Positions 17,035 through 25,069 are shown, counted from the first letter of the stretch. The stretch is DNA of 35,939 bases from Deltaproteobacteria bacterium (GCA_016183175.1 JACPFC010000042.1:1-35939), one strand, 5' to 3'. Made by a program: numbers and translations. The notes: generated by a model not told the origin, from the letters alone.

Positions 17035-17223
17035 ATGAGTGAAATTATTGTTGTGGCCTCCAAGATCAAAAAACTCATCAAGGAAAAGGGGGATTGCAAC
17101 ACCTCCGCATCCACCATGGAGGCCTTGACCCAGAGGGTGATCCAGCTCATCGAGAAGGGGATCGAGGCCGCCAAGGCGGACAACCGCAAAACGGTGATGG
17201 ACCGCGATATCCCGAATATCTAG
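17035..17223 (+). CDS. Bacterial histone (single histone fold)
   Basis: The 62-residue protein has the layout of a minimal histone fold. A short first helix (about residues 8-18, ASKIKKLIKEK) and a loop GDCNTS come first. A long central helix (about 22-46, ASTMEALTQRVIQLIEKGIE) follows, then the RKT loop of strand L2 and a short third helix beginning MDRDI. NRKTVMDRDI matches the L2-alpha3 signature (RKTVxxxDI) of archaeal histones. Size and sequence type agree with bacterial histones such as Bd0055 of Bdellovibrio. It lacks the tails of eukaryotic histones. The ribosome-binding site GAAAGGA is 5 nt from the ATG, suggesting efficient translation. It probably acts as a nucleoid protein; the DNA-binding mode cannot be read from sequence. 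Confidence 0.85.
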   Translation: MSEIIVVASKIKKLIKEKGDCNTSASTMEALTQRVIQLIEKGIEAAKADNRKTVMDRDIPNI

Positions 17224-17311
17224 TGCAACTGCGAGAAATCAGAGAGCAGAAAGCCGAAATCAGAAAGCGGATTACATCGTCTGCCATCTGCTTTCCGCTC
17301 TCTGCTATCCA
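17224..17311. repeat. Inverted word repeat between the histone and regulator genes
   Basis: AGAGAGCAGAAAGC on the left pairs with GCTTTCCGCTCTCT on the right, with further CAGAAAGC words between. It separates two convergent genes and could form a hairpin at both 3' ends. Confidence 0.6.
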
Positions 17312-20300
17312 CTATCTCGCTTTTGCCAATCCTTCCATCTTAGGTCTTTTGCTTTTTAGCCACTGATAAAACGTCGCCGGAGAGACGCCAAGCCTCCGGG
17401 CGGCAAGGTAAGGATGCTCCTCGCTTAAAGTAAAAGCGGCGTGGAAGACCTGATGTTTCAGCGTGTCCAAAAGGGTCCCCTCTCGATACCGAAAGGGAAT
17501 GGAGTCCAGCTCCCCCTTCCGCTGTCTGAAGCGTTCGCGCCGGAGGCGATTGTAGAGGGTCGCGATGCCGATGCCCAGCGACCGCGCCGCCCGCGACACG
17601 TCAAACCCTGTTTCCAAAAGCGACTTGGCAAAAATGATGTTTTCGATATCTCTCCACGTTTTTTGTTCCTGAAGAAATTTTTCGATGAATTGGACTGTTT
17701 CTGCGCCCCCCTCTTCCATCCCGTCCTTCGGACAAGGCGAACCCTCCTTTCCTTTTTTTCCGATCCCTTGCAACACCTGTTTGTCCCCTTCCGGGAGATT
17801 GCCCGGATCAAGAACTTTGCCGTCGGATAGGGCGCAGGCCACCCGCACCCGGTTGGCCAGTTCACGGACGTTGCCGGGCCAGTCATGCCCGACAAAAAGA
17901 CGCAGGAATTCTTTTGAAACGGAAGGGGCCTTTTTGCGGCCATGCTCTTTGGCAAACTCCCGTGCGAAGTGAGAGACCAACAGCGGAATATCCTCGCGGC
18001 GATCGCGGAGAGGCGGTAGAGCGAGTTCGACCTCGGCGATCCGGTAATACAAATCGTCCCGGAAGCGCCTTTCGGCCATCTCATGCCTCAAGTTCTTGTG
18101 CGTGGCCGAGACAATCCGGACATCGATGGGGATCGGTTTTGTATCTCCGAGCCTCAAGATTTCCCTCTCCTGCAAGGCCCGCAAAAGCTTGGCCTGAAGG
18201 GAAAAATCCAGCTCGCCGATTTCATCCAGAAAAAGGGTACCGCCGCCCGCCATTTCAAAAAGTCCCGGCTTGTCACGCATGGCGCCCGTAAAGGCCCCCG
18301 CCTTGTAACCGAACAGTTCCGATTCGATCAGAGGAACCGGAAGGGCGCCACAATTGATCGCCATAAAGGGCCGACCGGCCCGCGGGCTGTTTTTGTGAAG
18401 CGCCCGTGCCACCAGCTCCTTGCCGGTCCCCGACTCGCCCCGGATAAGCACCGAAAGATTCGTGCCCGTCACACGGTCCAAAAGGGCGAAGATTTTTTCC
18501 ATCGCCGGGCTTTGCGTGACCATCCCGGCGTACGAATAACGGGTCTCAAAACTTTTTTCGCGGAGAATGGTTTTATAGGTCTCGATGCTTTCCTCGGCTG
18601 TATTGAGGCGCCCGGCCAACCGCCGGTTCTGTTCCTCGATTTTCCGGTTCAGCCGGGCATTGTTGATGGCCAGCCCCGCCTGATCGGCAAAGACCCGCAT
18701 GACACCGGCGATCCGCTCATCGAAAAGCGCCGTCTGAAACCGGTGCGTCAGATAAAGAACGCCGATCACCTTGCCGCCGGCGCCAATCGGAAGACAAAAG
18801 ACCGATTTAAGCCCCAAAAGCAGAACCGAGCGGTAATTCTTGAAGGCCGGATCGGCGGAGGCGTTGTCGGAGCGGAGCGGCTTTCCGCTTTTCAACACTT
18901 CCTGCGCCGTTTTTCGGCTGATCTGTGAAAGGTCGTCATCCACATCGATATTGCGCGCCGATGCAACGGACAGTTCCCCCCTCTCGTCCGCCAGCAAAAC
19001 CAGTCCGCTCTCGGCATTCGAAAGGCTCAATGCATACTGCAAAACCAGATTCAAAAGGGTTTTCAAGTCGCGTTCGGTTCCCAGAAGGGAGTTGATCTGC
19101 AAAACGGCAAGGAGGGGATCAACCAACGGGCGAACACCCACGGGATGCGGTTGGATTTCCTGAATTTCCTTCTTTGGCTCCGGTGGCACCGGCCCTGCCG
19201 GCGCCGGCGCCAGGGGCACTGCCGACGCCGGCGGCGCCGCCGACGCCAGTGGCGCCGCCACCTCGAACCGGGAGAGGGTCGGATCGACCGGCGAGCGCTT
19301 TCGCAAAAATTCGAGGCGCGTCTTCTGTTCGTCGGTTTTGGCGTGATAGAGAAGGTCGGGATAGAGGCGCGCGAAGTCCTCGCCGCGGTTTTCGTCCAGC
19401 AAAAGAGAGGCCTGCGAGTTCAGCACCCAGAAGACAAACCCCTCCAGCCCCTTTTCATGCAGAACCAGCTGGGAGGCCTGTCCGAAAAATTCGCGGGCCT
19501 TGTCGAAATTTTTCCTCTGGCGTTCGATCTCCCCCAATTCGAGAATTGCCCGCGCCTTTAAATAACGGAGATGCGGGCTTGTCTCCTCCACCTGTTTGAG
19601 CAGTTGGAGCGAGAGGTTCAGGTTTTTTTCCGCCGCCCCGCTTTGCCCCAGCTCCTGTTGGATGACCCCCATGTTTTGCGCCACGGCCGAGGCGGCCCCC
19701 CAGTCTTTGAGGTACCGTGAGAGATCGAGCGCCCGCTGGTAATTGGAAAGGGAGCGATCGGTTTTTTTGAGAATATTGCAGGCATTCCCCAGTCCGTTGT
19801 AGGCCCGGAGCAGAAGGTCCCACTGCCTTTCTTCGCGCGCCCCGTCCGCCGCCGCCTCATAATGCCCGATGGCCTGGGAGGGATCGCCGCTCTTCAACAG
19901 ACATTCCCCCAGGTTGTAGCGGCACCGGTTTTTGAAGGAACGGTCGGAGAGTTTTTCATAGAAACCGAGCCTCGCCTTCAAAAATTCCGCCGCCTTCGCG
20001 TACTCCCCCTTCTGCATAAGCGCCATGGGGAGGTCGTTGTTGGTCACCCGGCGCTGTTCTTCCCCGTTCAAAAGCTTTTTCCACTCGCGTTCGGTCTTTT
20101 CAAATATCTCCACCGCCTTGTCGATTTGTCCCTCGCACATAAGGACAAAGGCGTGGTAATTCCGGATGCGAAGGGATAAAACAAGAGGGGGCGGATTCAA
20201 TTCCTCCAGAAGACCGAGCGCCACCTCCAGTTCTCTTTTGGCGCCGTCGAAATCCTCTTCGCGGATCGATTTCCACCCCTTTTTTTCCAGAAGGGCGATC

Positions 20301-22057
20301 CGCAGTTTGAGACGGTCGTCCCCCAGGGGGAGCCGCCCGATCAGATTTTCCACCTCGCGAAAAAGAGAAGGGATCGTCCCCCACGCCCCCTTGTCAAGGG
20401 GACCCTGCCCCGAGCGGGCGAGATGGAGTTTTTCATCGCAGATTTCGATGAGCAGTTCAGCCTTTTCGAGCGGCTTCTCGTCGCCGAGGCGCGAGGCCAA
20501 CTGCTCGCGCTCGGAGGGGGTCATTGGAAGGAGGGCATAGTCGAGGGCCGCCCCTTCGCGAAAGGGGGCGAGATTCCATTCGCCGTGAGGCCCCAAAAGT
20601 TTGCCGGCCCGGCAGAGAGCCCAAAGGAGAGAAACGGTCGTCCCCGCGTGCCCCTTTGTCTCCGCGTAGAGGGCAGACACGAAGATATCCGGGGGATTTT
20701 CGTCGCGGGTCGAAAGGACGATCAGCTCCCGCACATCGTCGCGAGTCATCGCCTCCAGGGTTGCCGATTCCGCCGGGATGGAATGTTCCACGGCCCATTG
20801 TCCGGCCTTTTCCGCTTCGCCGGGGAGAAGGGCGACAATCCCCCGCCAACCTCCTCCGGACAAGGCTTCAAGCCCCGCGGGATCGAAGCGATTCAGGTCG
20901 ATCAAAAAAATCGTCTCTGCGGGCATTCGCGCATCCGTCGAGGCGCAATCGGTCCGCACCGGAACCCCTTTGAGTTCCAGTTCGTAGCGGATTTCGTGTA
21001 TGAGCCGCGTTTTGCCGATCCCCGGTTCTCCATAAAGAAAAAGAAGCCCGGCCCCTTTTTTTGCTTCCACCCATCGGCGAATCGCCTCCAGCGTCTTTTG
21101 CCGGCCAACCCATTTTTCGGAAATGAGTATCGCCTGCGGCGCCGCCTCGCGGGGGAGCCCTTTTTCGGAATCGATTTCGGCCAAAACCTCGCCGGCGGTT
21201 CGATGCCGGTCGCTCGGATTTTTTTCCAGCAGTCTGACGAGAATCCGGTTTAACCAGGGGGGAATGGCGCGGTTCAGCGCCCCCGGCGCCGGCGGCGCCA
21301 CGGCGACCTGCGCCTTGAGCGTCTCCGAGGCCTTGTCGCGGGTGAAAGGATTGGTCCCCGTCAGACATTCAAAAAAGGTGACCCCAAGGGAATAGAGATC
21401 GGCCCTTTCGTCCACCGCCTCGTTCAACACCTTTTCGGGGGCGAAATAGGAGGGCGTTCCGGCAATCAGTTGAAATTTCGGATGGGCGATGCCGAGGTCG
21501 AGAATTTTGATTCGGGGCGTAGCCTTCGCCTTGTCGATCACGTAGATATTGGAGGGCTTGATGTCGCCATGCACCGCCCCCGCCCGGTGAATGGCCTCCA
21601 GCCCTTCGAGGCACTGGATGAGCAGGGCTTCCGCCAAGGCAACATTGAGGTCTTGCGAAGAAGTTGGCGGACTCCTGGGAGTTTCATCCGGGCCATTTGG
21701 CGGGCGCTGTGCCCGCCACGCATTATTGGAGGGGCCCTGCCGCCTGAGGAATTCATCGAGCGGCATGCCGTCAATCAGTTCTTCGGTAAAGTAGAGGGCT
21801 TCGATATCGCGGTCCCAGCCGAAATCGCCGATTCGCACCACCGCCGGATGGCTGATATCTTTTAAAAGAGAAAACTCAAACCGGAACGCCTCCACCCAGG
21901 CCTCCCCTTGTGCGCGCTGATACGGCTTTTTAAGAAGCTTGAGCGCCCAGGTTTCCCCTCCCCTTTTGACCCGATAGACCTTCGCGAAACTCCCTTCCGC
22001 CAAAAGGGCCTCAACAACGAACTGATGGTCGATTACTTTTGGATGTCTCTCTTCCAT
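17312..22057 (-). CDS. Giant Ser/Thr kinase - NTPase - TPR - GAF - sigma-54 AAA+ - HTH regulator
   Basis: The 1581-residue protein fuses a whole signalling cascade. Residues 11-295 are a Hanks-type kinase: glycine loop, Lys40, catalytic HGDIKPSN (HRD changed to HGD, Asp165), DLG at 187-189, APE at 206-208. Residues 315-520 form a STAND/ORC-like NTPase with Walker A GEPGIGKT (343-350). About 570-920 is a TPR array. 930-960 is a Pro/Ala linker. About 975-1135 is a GAF domain. 1175-1405 is the sigma-54 AAA+ domain with GESGTGKE, GAFTGA (1254-1259), Walker B LFLDE and an arginine-finger region. Two Fis-like HTHs follow (1470-1510 and 1530-1573). It should therefore open sigma-54 promoters in response to signals. 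A repeat-derived insert occupies kinase residues 109-136. A promoter TTGATA-N17-TATAAT lies 15 nt upstream. Confidence 0.93.
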   Translation of the reverse strand: MEERHPKVIDHQFVVEALLAEGSFAKVYRVKRGGETWALKLLKKPYQRAQGEAWVEAFRFEFSLLKDISHPAVVRIGDFGWDRDIEALYFTEELIDGMPLDEFLRRQGPSNNAWRAQRPPNGPDETPRSPPTSSQDLNVALAEALLIQCLEGLEAIHRAGAVHGDIKPSNIYVIDKAKATPRIKILDLGIAHPKFQLIAGTPSYFAPEKVLNEAVDERADLYSLGVTFFECLTGTNPFTRDKASETLKAQVAVAPPAPGALNRAIPPWLNRILVRLLEKNPSDRHRTAGEVLAEIDSEKGLPREAAPQAILISEKWVGRQKTLEAIRRWVEAKKGAGLLFLYGEPGIGKTRLIHEIRYELELKGVPVRTDCASTDARMPAETIFLIDLNRFDPAGLEALSGGGWRGIVALLPGEAEKAGQWAVEHSIPAESATLEAMTRDDVRELIVLSTRDENPPDIFVSALYAETKGHAGTTVSLLWALCRAGKLLGPHGEWNLAPFREGAALDYALLPMTPSEREQLASRLGDEKPLEKAELLIEICDEKLHLARSGQGPLDKGAWGTIPSLFREVENLIGRLPLGDDRLKLRIALLEKKGWKSIREEDFDGAKRELEVALGLLEELNPPPLVLSLRIRNYHAFVLMCEGQIDKAVEIFEKTEREWKKLLNGEEQRRVTNNDLPMALMQKGEYAKAAEFLKARLGFYEKLSDRSFKNRCRYNLGECLLKSGDPSQAIGHYEAAADGAREERQWDLLLRAYNGLGNACNILKKTDRSLSNYQRALDLSRYLKDWGAASAVAQNMGVIQQELGQSGAAEKNLNLSLQLLKQVEETSPHLRYLKARAILELGEIERQRKNFDKAREFFGQASQLVLHEKGLEGFVFWVLNSQASLLLDENRGEDFARLYPDLLYHAKTDEQKTRLEFLRKRSPVDPTLSRFEVAAPLASAAPPASAVPLAPAPAGPVPPEPKKEIQEIQPHPVGVRPLVDPLLAVLQINSLLGTERDLKTLLNLVLQYALSLSNAESGLVLLADERGELSVASARNIDVDDDLSQISRKTAQEVLKSGKPLRSDNASADPAFKNYRSVLLLGLKSVFCLPIGAGGKVIGVLYLTHRFQTALFDERIAGVMRVFADQAGLAINNARLNRKIEEQNRRLAGRLNTAEESIETYKTILREKSFETRYSYAGMVTQSPAMEKIFALLDRVTGTNLSVLIRGESGTGKELVARALHKNSPRAGRPFMAINCGALPVPLIESELFGYKAGAFTGAMRDKPGLFEMAGGGTLFLDEIGELDFSLQAKLLRALQEREILRLGDTKPIPIDVRIVSATHKNLRHEMAERRFRDDLYYRIAEVELALPPLRDRREDIPLLVSHFAREFAKEHGRKKAPSVSKEFLRLFVGHDWPGNVRELANRVRVACALSDGKVLDPGNLPEGDKQVLQGIGKKGKEGSPCPKDGMEEGGAETVQFIEKFLQEQKTWRDIENIIFAKSLLETGFDVSRAARSLGIGIATLYNRLRRERFRQRKGELDSIPFRYREGTLLDTLKHQVFHAAFTLSEEHPYLAARRLGVSPATFYQWLKSKRPKMEGLAKAR
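21652..21733. repeat. In-frame palindromic insert in the kinase domain
   Basis: The block contains GGCGGGC-GCTGT-GCCCGCC (21699-21717) and a second small palindrome ACTCCTGGGAGT. It encodes about 27 Pro/Ser/Asn-rich residues between RRQG and LNVALAEALL, where related kinases have a short loop. Confidence 0.65.
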
Positions 22058-22072
22058 AGGGAGAATCTACAA

Positions 22073-22101
22073 ATTATATATCTTTATATTTTTCATATCA
22101 A
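22073..22101 (-). promoter_or_regulatory. Sigma-70-type promoter of the giant regulator
   Basis: TTGATA (22101-22096), 17 bp, consensus TATAAT (22078-22073) on the minus strand. The start codon is 15 nt beyond the -10 box, leaving a leader of roughly 9 nt without a Shine-Dalgarno sequence. Confidence 0.65.
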
Positions 22102-22272
22102 ACGATTTATTTTTGGTATATTTTATATTTTTTATATTATATAACATATAGTTAATATTTTTTAGTCGTTTTTATTATAAACATATATTTTTATGAACAT
22201 CACTCAACGATTCCCCCTTGGTAAAACGGTAAAAGTTATGATTTTCAAGTAATTAAATAATTTTATGCATTG

Positions 22273-22288
22273 TGGCACACCTTTTGCT
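22273..22288 (+). promoter_or_regulatory. Sigma-54 (RpoN) promoter upstream of the lipoprotein genes
   Basis: TGGCAC-ACCTT-TTGCT matches the -24/-12 consensus TGGCACN5TTGCW exactly, with the invariant GG and GC ten bases apart. Transcription would start near 22299 and run into the lipoprotein genes. The neighbouring divergent gene encodes a sigma-54 activator. Confidence 0.85.
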
Positions 22289-22319
22289 GTTTCCTGTCTT
22301 CAGCAGATCTTTTAAATCA

Positions 22320-22406
22320 ATCAACCCTCCGCCCTCCTCTTTAAAAGAGGCGGCGTCCCGGACAAAAAGCGAGGAGGCTACCCGGAGGAGAGCGAGAGGG
22401 GTTGAT
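22320..22406. repeat. Palindromic element in the leader of the lipoprotein operon
   Basis: Outer arms ATCAACCC (22320-22327) and GGGGTTGAT (22398-22406) enclose smaller palindromes, including CCTCTTTAAAAGAGG. It lies just after the predicted sigma-54 start site. Confidence 0.6.
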
Positions 22407-22410
22407 CATT

Positions 22411-22541
22411 AAAGAAGGGGCTTTAATTAAAATCAGCCGTTCTTTGGAATAACATGGACCCCCGGTTGGATGAAGTCGCAAAAAACGATTTGGTCCTCCG
22501 GTAAAATTCCAGACGAACGGGGCTTTTAAAGCCCCTTCTTT
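22411..22541 (+). promoter_or_regulatory. 131-nt nested hairpin in the leader, possible attenuator
   Basis: AAAGAAGGGGCTTTAA (22411-22426) pairs perfectly with TTAAAGCCCCTTCTTT (22526-22541). Inside, CCGTTC (22437-22442) pairs with GAACGG (22515-22520), TGGAAT (22445-22450) with ATTCCA (22506-22511), and GGACC (22456-22460) with GGTCC (22492-22496). The 3' arm can instead form a local hairpin GGGGCTTTTAAAGCCCC followed by the T-rich TTCTTTGGTTTTCTTT. Terminator and antiterminator states are therefore conceivable. It could equally be an inserted palindromic element. Confidence 0.55.
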
Positions 22542-22617
22542 GGTTTTCTTTAATTGATTTGCGTTTGGGAGATGGGTGGATTAAATTATCAGGGGGTTAT
22601 CCCCAGAGGAGGTTTTT

Positions 22618-23379
22618 ATGAAAGCAACCGTAAAAGGGTTTTTTTCCGGTCTTTTTTTCTGCCTGACTATCTTTTTAGCGGCAATTCTCAACGCTTGCAG
22701 TTCCAGCGCCACGCCGTCCGCATCCATCCCGGCCCCGGTTTCCGGCCTTGCCTCCACATCGGCGGTCACCAGCAGTCTGACCAGTTCGCTCGGCTCTTTT
22801 ACGGGGGGCGCCCTGGTAAAGGCGCAGACGGATGACGGGGACATTGATTATTCCTGCGCCGTCAGCGAGGATTTTTCCACGGTCGAATGTGATTGTCCTC
22901 TGGGGGGCTATTATGCCTCTGCATATGACGACGCCTTTGCCCTTGGAGAAGATTGTGACGATGGTACGACCAGCGTTGTCTTCAGCAGTGTTTATGCCCA
23001 GGCCTTTTACGACTGCGCGGTGGAAAAATGCGGCGGAACCGTCACCCTCGATGGCCTTATCGGGGGAATCGTGGAAGGCTCGTTTGAGTGTGATGGAACC
23101 ATTGATATCACCGCCTCCCTTTTCACCATGGATGAGGAGGCCAACGAGCTGACCTGTTCGGGGATCACCGCCACGCCGGAAGAGGGAGACGCGGTCCACG
23201 TCGGCTTTAACGCCGACTTCACCTTCGACGGCGTCGATGAAAATTTCAGCGGAAGTTTTTGCACCGATCCCCCCGGGGAACCGGACGGCCTGATTGAATT
23301 CGACAGCTTTGATGAACTGGAAACGGAAGCCGATCCTGACGGAACCTGCGAGGCGGCCGAAGAAGACGATGAAGAGTAA
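22618..23379 (+). CDS. Lipoprotein of unknown function, sigma-54-driven
   Basis: The 253-residue product has a lipoprotein signal peptide with lipobox LNAC (hydrophobic stretch FFCLTIFLAAILNAC). A Ser/Thr/Pro-rich tether that includes ASIPAPVSGL follows. An acidic, cysteine-containing region comes next, with repeated short DG and EC/DC motifs (SCAVSEDFSTVECDCPLGG, VEKCGGTVTLDG, SFECDG). The C-terminus is very acidic (EAAEEDDEE). No known domain is recognised; the Cys-rich beta-type pattern suggests a disulphide-bonded surface domain. GGAGG lies 7 nt before the ATG. It is the first gene after the sigma-54 promoter and overlaps the next gene by 11 nt. Confidence 0.8.
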   Translation: MKATVKGFFSGLFFCLTIFLAAILNACSSSATPSASIPAPVSGLASTSAVTSSLTSSLGSFTGGALVKAQTDDGDIDYSCAVSEDFSTVECDCPLGGYYASAYDDAFALGEDCDDGTTSVVFSSVYAQAFYDCAVEKCGGTVTLDGLIGGIVEGSFECDGTIDITASLFTMDEEANELTCSGITATPEEGDAVHVGFNADFTFDGVDENFSGSFCTDPPGEPDGLIEFDSFDELETEADPDGTCEAAEEDDEE

Positions 23380-24682
23380 GCTGATCCTAGCCGCCCTCCT
23401 CGCCTTAACAGCCTCCTGCCACGGCGGGAGCGCCACTCCTCCCGCCTCCATTCCGGCCCCTGTATCGGGCCTCATTTCGATTTCAAGCCCAAATGCTGAA
23501 GGCCTTGTCCGAATCACCGGCACCCCCGGCGCCGTGGAAGACAACGCGGAAATTGAGGTGAATAACCGGACAACCGGCAACTCAGCAAGTACGGAGGCCG
23601 AATCCGACGGCTCGTTTGAAGCCGAAATTGCCGCCTCCATCGGGGACTCTCTTGAAATTCTCCAGACGGTTGACGGGGAAACCAGCAACGCAAGCACACA
23701 AGATGTGCCGGCCAATGCACCGGTGGTGGAAGAAACGCCCGTTGATGCCATTGTTCTGTCCAACCGGGACAAAGGCCTTGTCGGGACAACCGACGGCGCC
23801 AATTCGTTTCTCTATCTCTTTGATCTTTCCACCTTTGAAATGGTTTCCATCCTTGCGACTATCGAAAACTTCAATCTCACCGCCATCGACTACGACAACT
23901 CATCGACGGCAGGTTATCTTATCGACTATACCAACAGCCAGGCCGCCGTCCTGACCGCAGAGGGAGAATTGAAAGGGGGGAACGTCCTCTCCATCACAAA
24001 GCCCCTGGCAGTGGCCGTAATCGGCGGAGAGACTCTGGCCCTCGTCGGGCAGGAATCATCCGGCATTTCCCTGACGGTCATCGACAGTAGCGGTTCGACG
24101 CCGACTACCGGTTTGACCGCTCTTCTCCCCCATCCGGAGGGATCGGCGAATCACCGAGGAACATTTGCCTTAAGTTTTGATGAAACCGTTTCTTTAGGCG
24201 TCGTGGCCATGGCCGGCCTGTCCAAATTCTCCAATAACGATACGGTCCTTTCCTATGCCCTTTACGACGTCAACGCCGAAAACCTCACGCTTTCCTTCCA
24301 GGTTAATCTCGGCATCGGCGAATTTAGCGATGTGGCCCTCTTCTCGGACGGGGAGGAGGCGCTGGTGACCGATCCGGACAATGACACCATCATTCGTTTC
24401 AGCGGAACCGAGTTCGGCACCCGGGAAACCATTTCTGTCGGAGATCATCCGACGGCGGTTACGGTGGAAGAAGCGACGGGGTTTGCCTTTGCGGCCAACG
24501 TTGACGCCAACAGCATCACCGTGGTCGATCTGCAGGATAATTCCGTTTTCAACACCTTGACCACCGACGATGGGGTCGGTTCGGGCCCCATTGCCCTTTC
24601 GGTGGATGATGATCCCCTGGTGTTGATCATCGCCAACGAAGCCAGCCGTTCCATCTCACTGATCGAACTCACCCTTGAATAA
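23369..24682 (+). CDS. Lipoprotein with Ig-like/carboxypeptidase-regulatory-like domain and beta-propeller
   Basis: The 437-residue product has a lipoprotein signal (LLALTASC). The next 16 or so residues nearly match the tether of the preceding lipoprotein (SATPPASIPAPVSGL against SATPSASIPAPVSGL). Residues about 30-105 look like an Ig-like or carboxypeptidase-regulatory-like domain, with AEGLVRITGTPGAVEDNAEI and DGSFEAEIAASIGDSLEI. From about 120 onward repeated blades of the type FSDVALFSDGEEALVTDPDN and HPTAVTVEEATGFAFAANVD indicate a YVTN-type beta-propeller. It probably sits at the outer membrane or cell surface, perhaps working with its operon partner. The start overlaps the upstream stop, which implies coupling. 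Confidence 0.82.
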   Translation: MKSKLILAALLALTASCHGGSATPPASIPAPVSGLISISSPNAEGLVRITGTPGAVEDNAEIEVNNRTTGNSASTEAESDGSFEAEIAASIGDSLEILQTVDGETSNASTQDVPANAPVVEETPVDAIVLSNRDKGLVGTTDGANSFLYLFDLSTFEMVSILATIENFNLTAIDYDNSSTAGYLIDYTNSQAAVLTAEGELKGGNVLSITKPLAVAVIGGETLALVGQESSGISLTVIDSSGSTPTTGLTALLPHPEGSANHRGTFALSFDETVSLGVVAMAGLSKFSNNDTVLSYALYDVNAENLTLSFQVNLGIGEFSDVALFSDGEEALVTDPDNDTIIRFSGTEFGTRETISVGDHPTAVTVEEATGFAFAANVDANSITVVDLQDNSVFNTLTTDDGVGSGPIALSVDDDPLVLIIANEASRSISLIELTLE

Positions 24683-24754
24683 AGGAAACCGTGGGTTGAC
24701 TTGCCTGGGGGGAGCTGATACGGGTCATTCTGATTTAATCGAAGGAGCCGAAAA

Positions 24755-25069
24755 ATGACCGACATTCACCAAAAAATCAAAGAACTCGTCGAAAAAAACA
24801 AAATCGTCATCTTCATGAAAGGGGTGCCCGAGGCGCCGCAATGCGGCTTTTCCGCCCAGTCGGTGCATCTCTTGAAGGAAGCGGGGGCCAAGGATATAGC
24901 CGCCGTGGATGTGCTTGCCGATCCCGCCATCCGGGATGGAATCAAGGCGTATACCCAATGGCCTACCATCCCGCAGATTTTCATCAACGGCGAATTTATC
25001 GGCGGGTGCGATATCGTGACCGAAATGTTCGAAAAGGGGGAGCTTAAGGCCGCGATTGAAAAGGTTTGA
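24755..25069 (+). CDS. grxD: Monothiol CGFS glutaredoxin (Grx4/GrxD family)
   Basis: The 104-residue protein has the CGFS active site (Cys30-Ser33), the KGVPEAPQ approach loop, WPTIPQIFINGEFIGGCD with the cis-proline and the glutathione-binding GGCD. CGFS glutaredoxins carry and transfer glutathione-ligated 2Fe-2S clusters rather than reduce disulphides. A GAAGGAG ribosome-binding site precedes the ATG. The 3' end overlaps the convergent ferritin-like gene by 26 bp. Neighbouring 2Fe-2S and diiron genes point to iron handling. Confidence 0.95.
   Translation: MTDIHQKIKELVEKNKIVIFMKGVPEAPQCGFSAQSVHLLKEAGAKDIAAVDVLADPAIRDGIKAYTQWPTIPQIFINGEFIGGCDIVTEMFEKGELKAAIEKV

Larger units (their letters stand above)
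22058..22617. other. 560-bp gene-free divergent regulatory region
   Basis: Positions 22058-22260 are extremely AT-rich with many TATA-type words and A/T tracts, suited to DNA bending. They hold the promoter of the regulator and probably its upstream activating sites. The sigma-54 promoter follows at 22273-22287, then two large palindromic structures and the lipoprotein ribosome-binding site. I see no protein-coding gene. Confidence 0.7.

Noticed and set aside
22411-22541. Known riboswitch class (c-di-GMP, SAM, fluoride)
   Set aside because: I could not match the conserved core nucleotides of any class I know; only base-pairing symmetry is seen.
22675-23802. Minus-strand open frame across the two lipoprotein genes
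   Set aside because: The plus strand has ribosome-binding site, lipoboxes and overlap coupling; the antisense frame has none.
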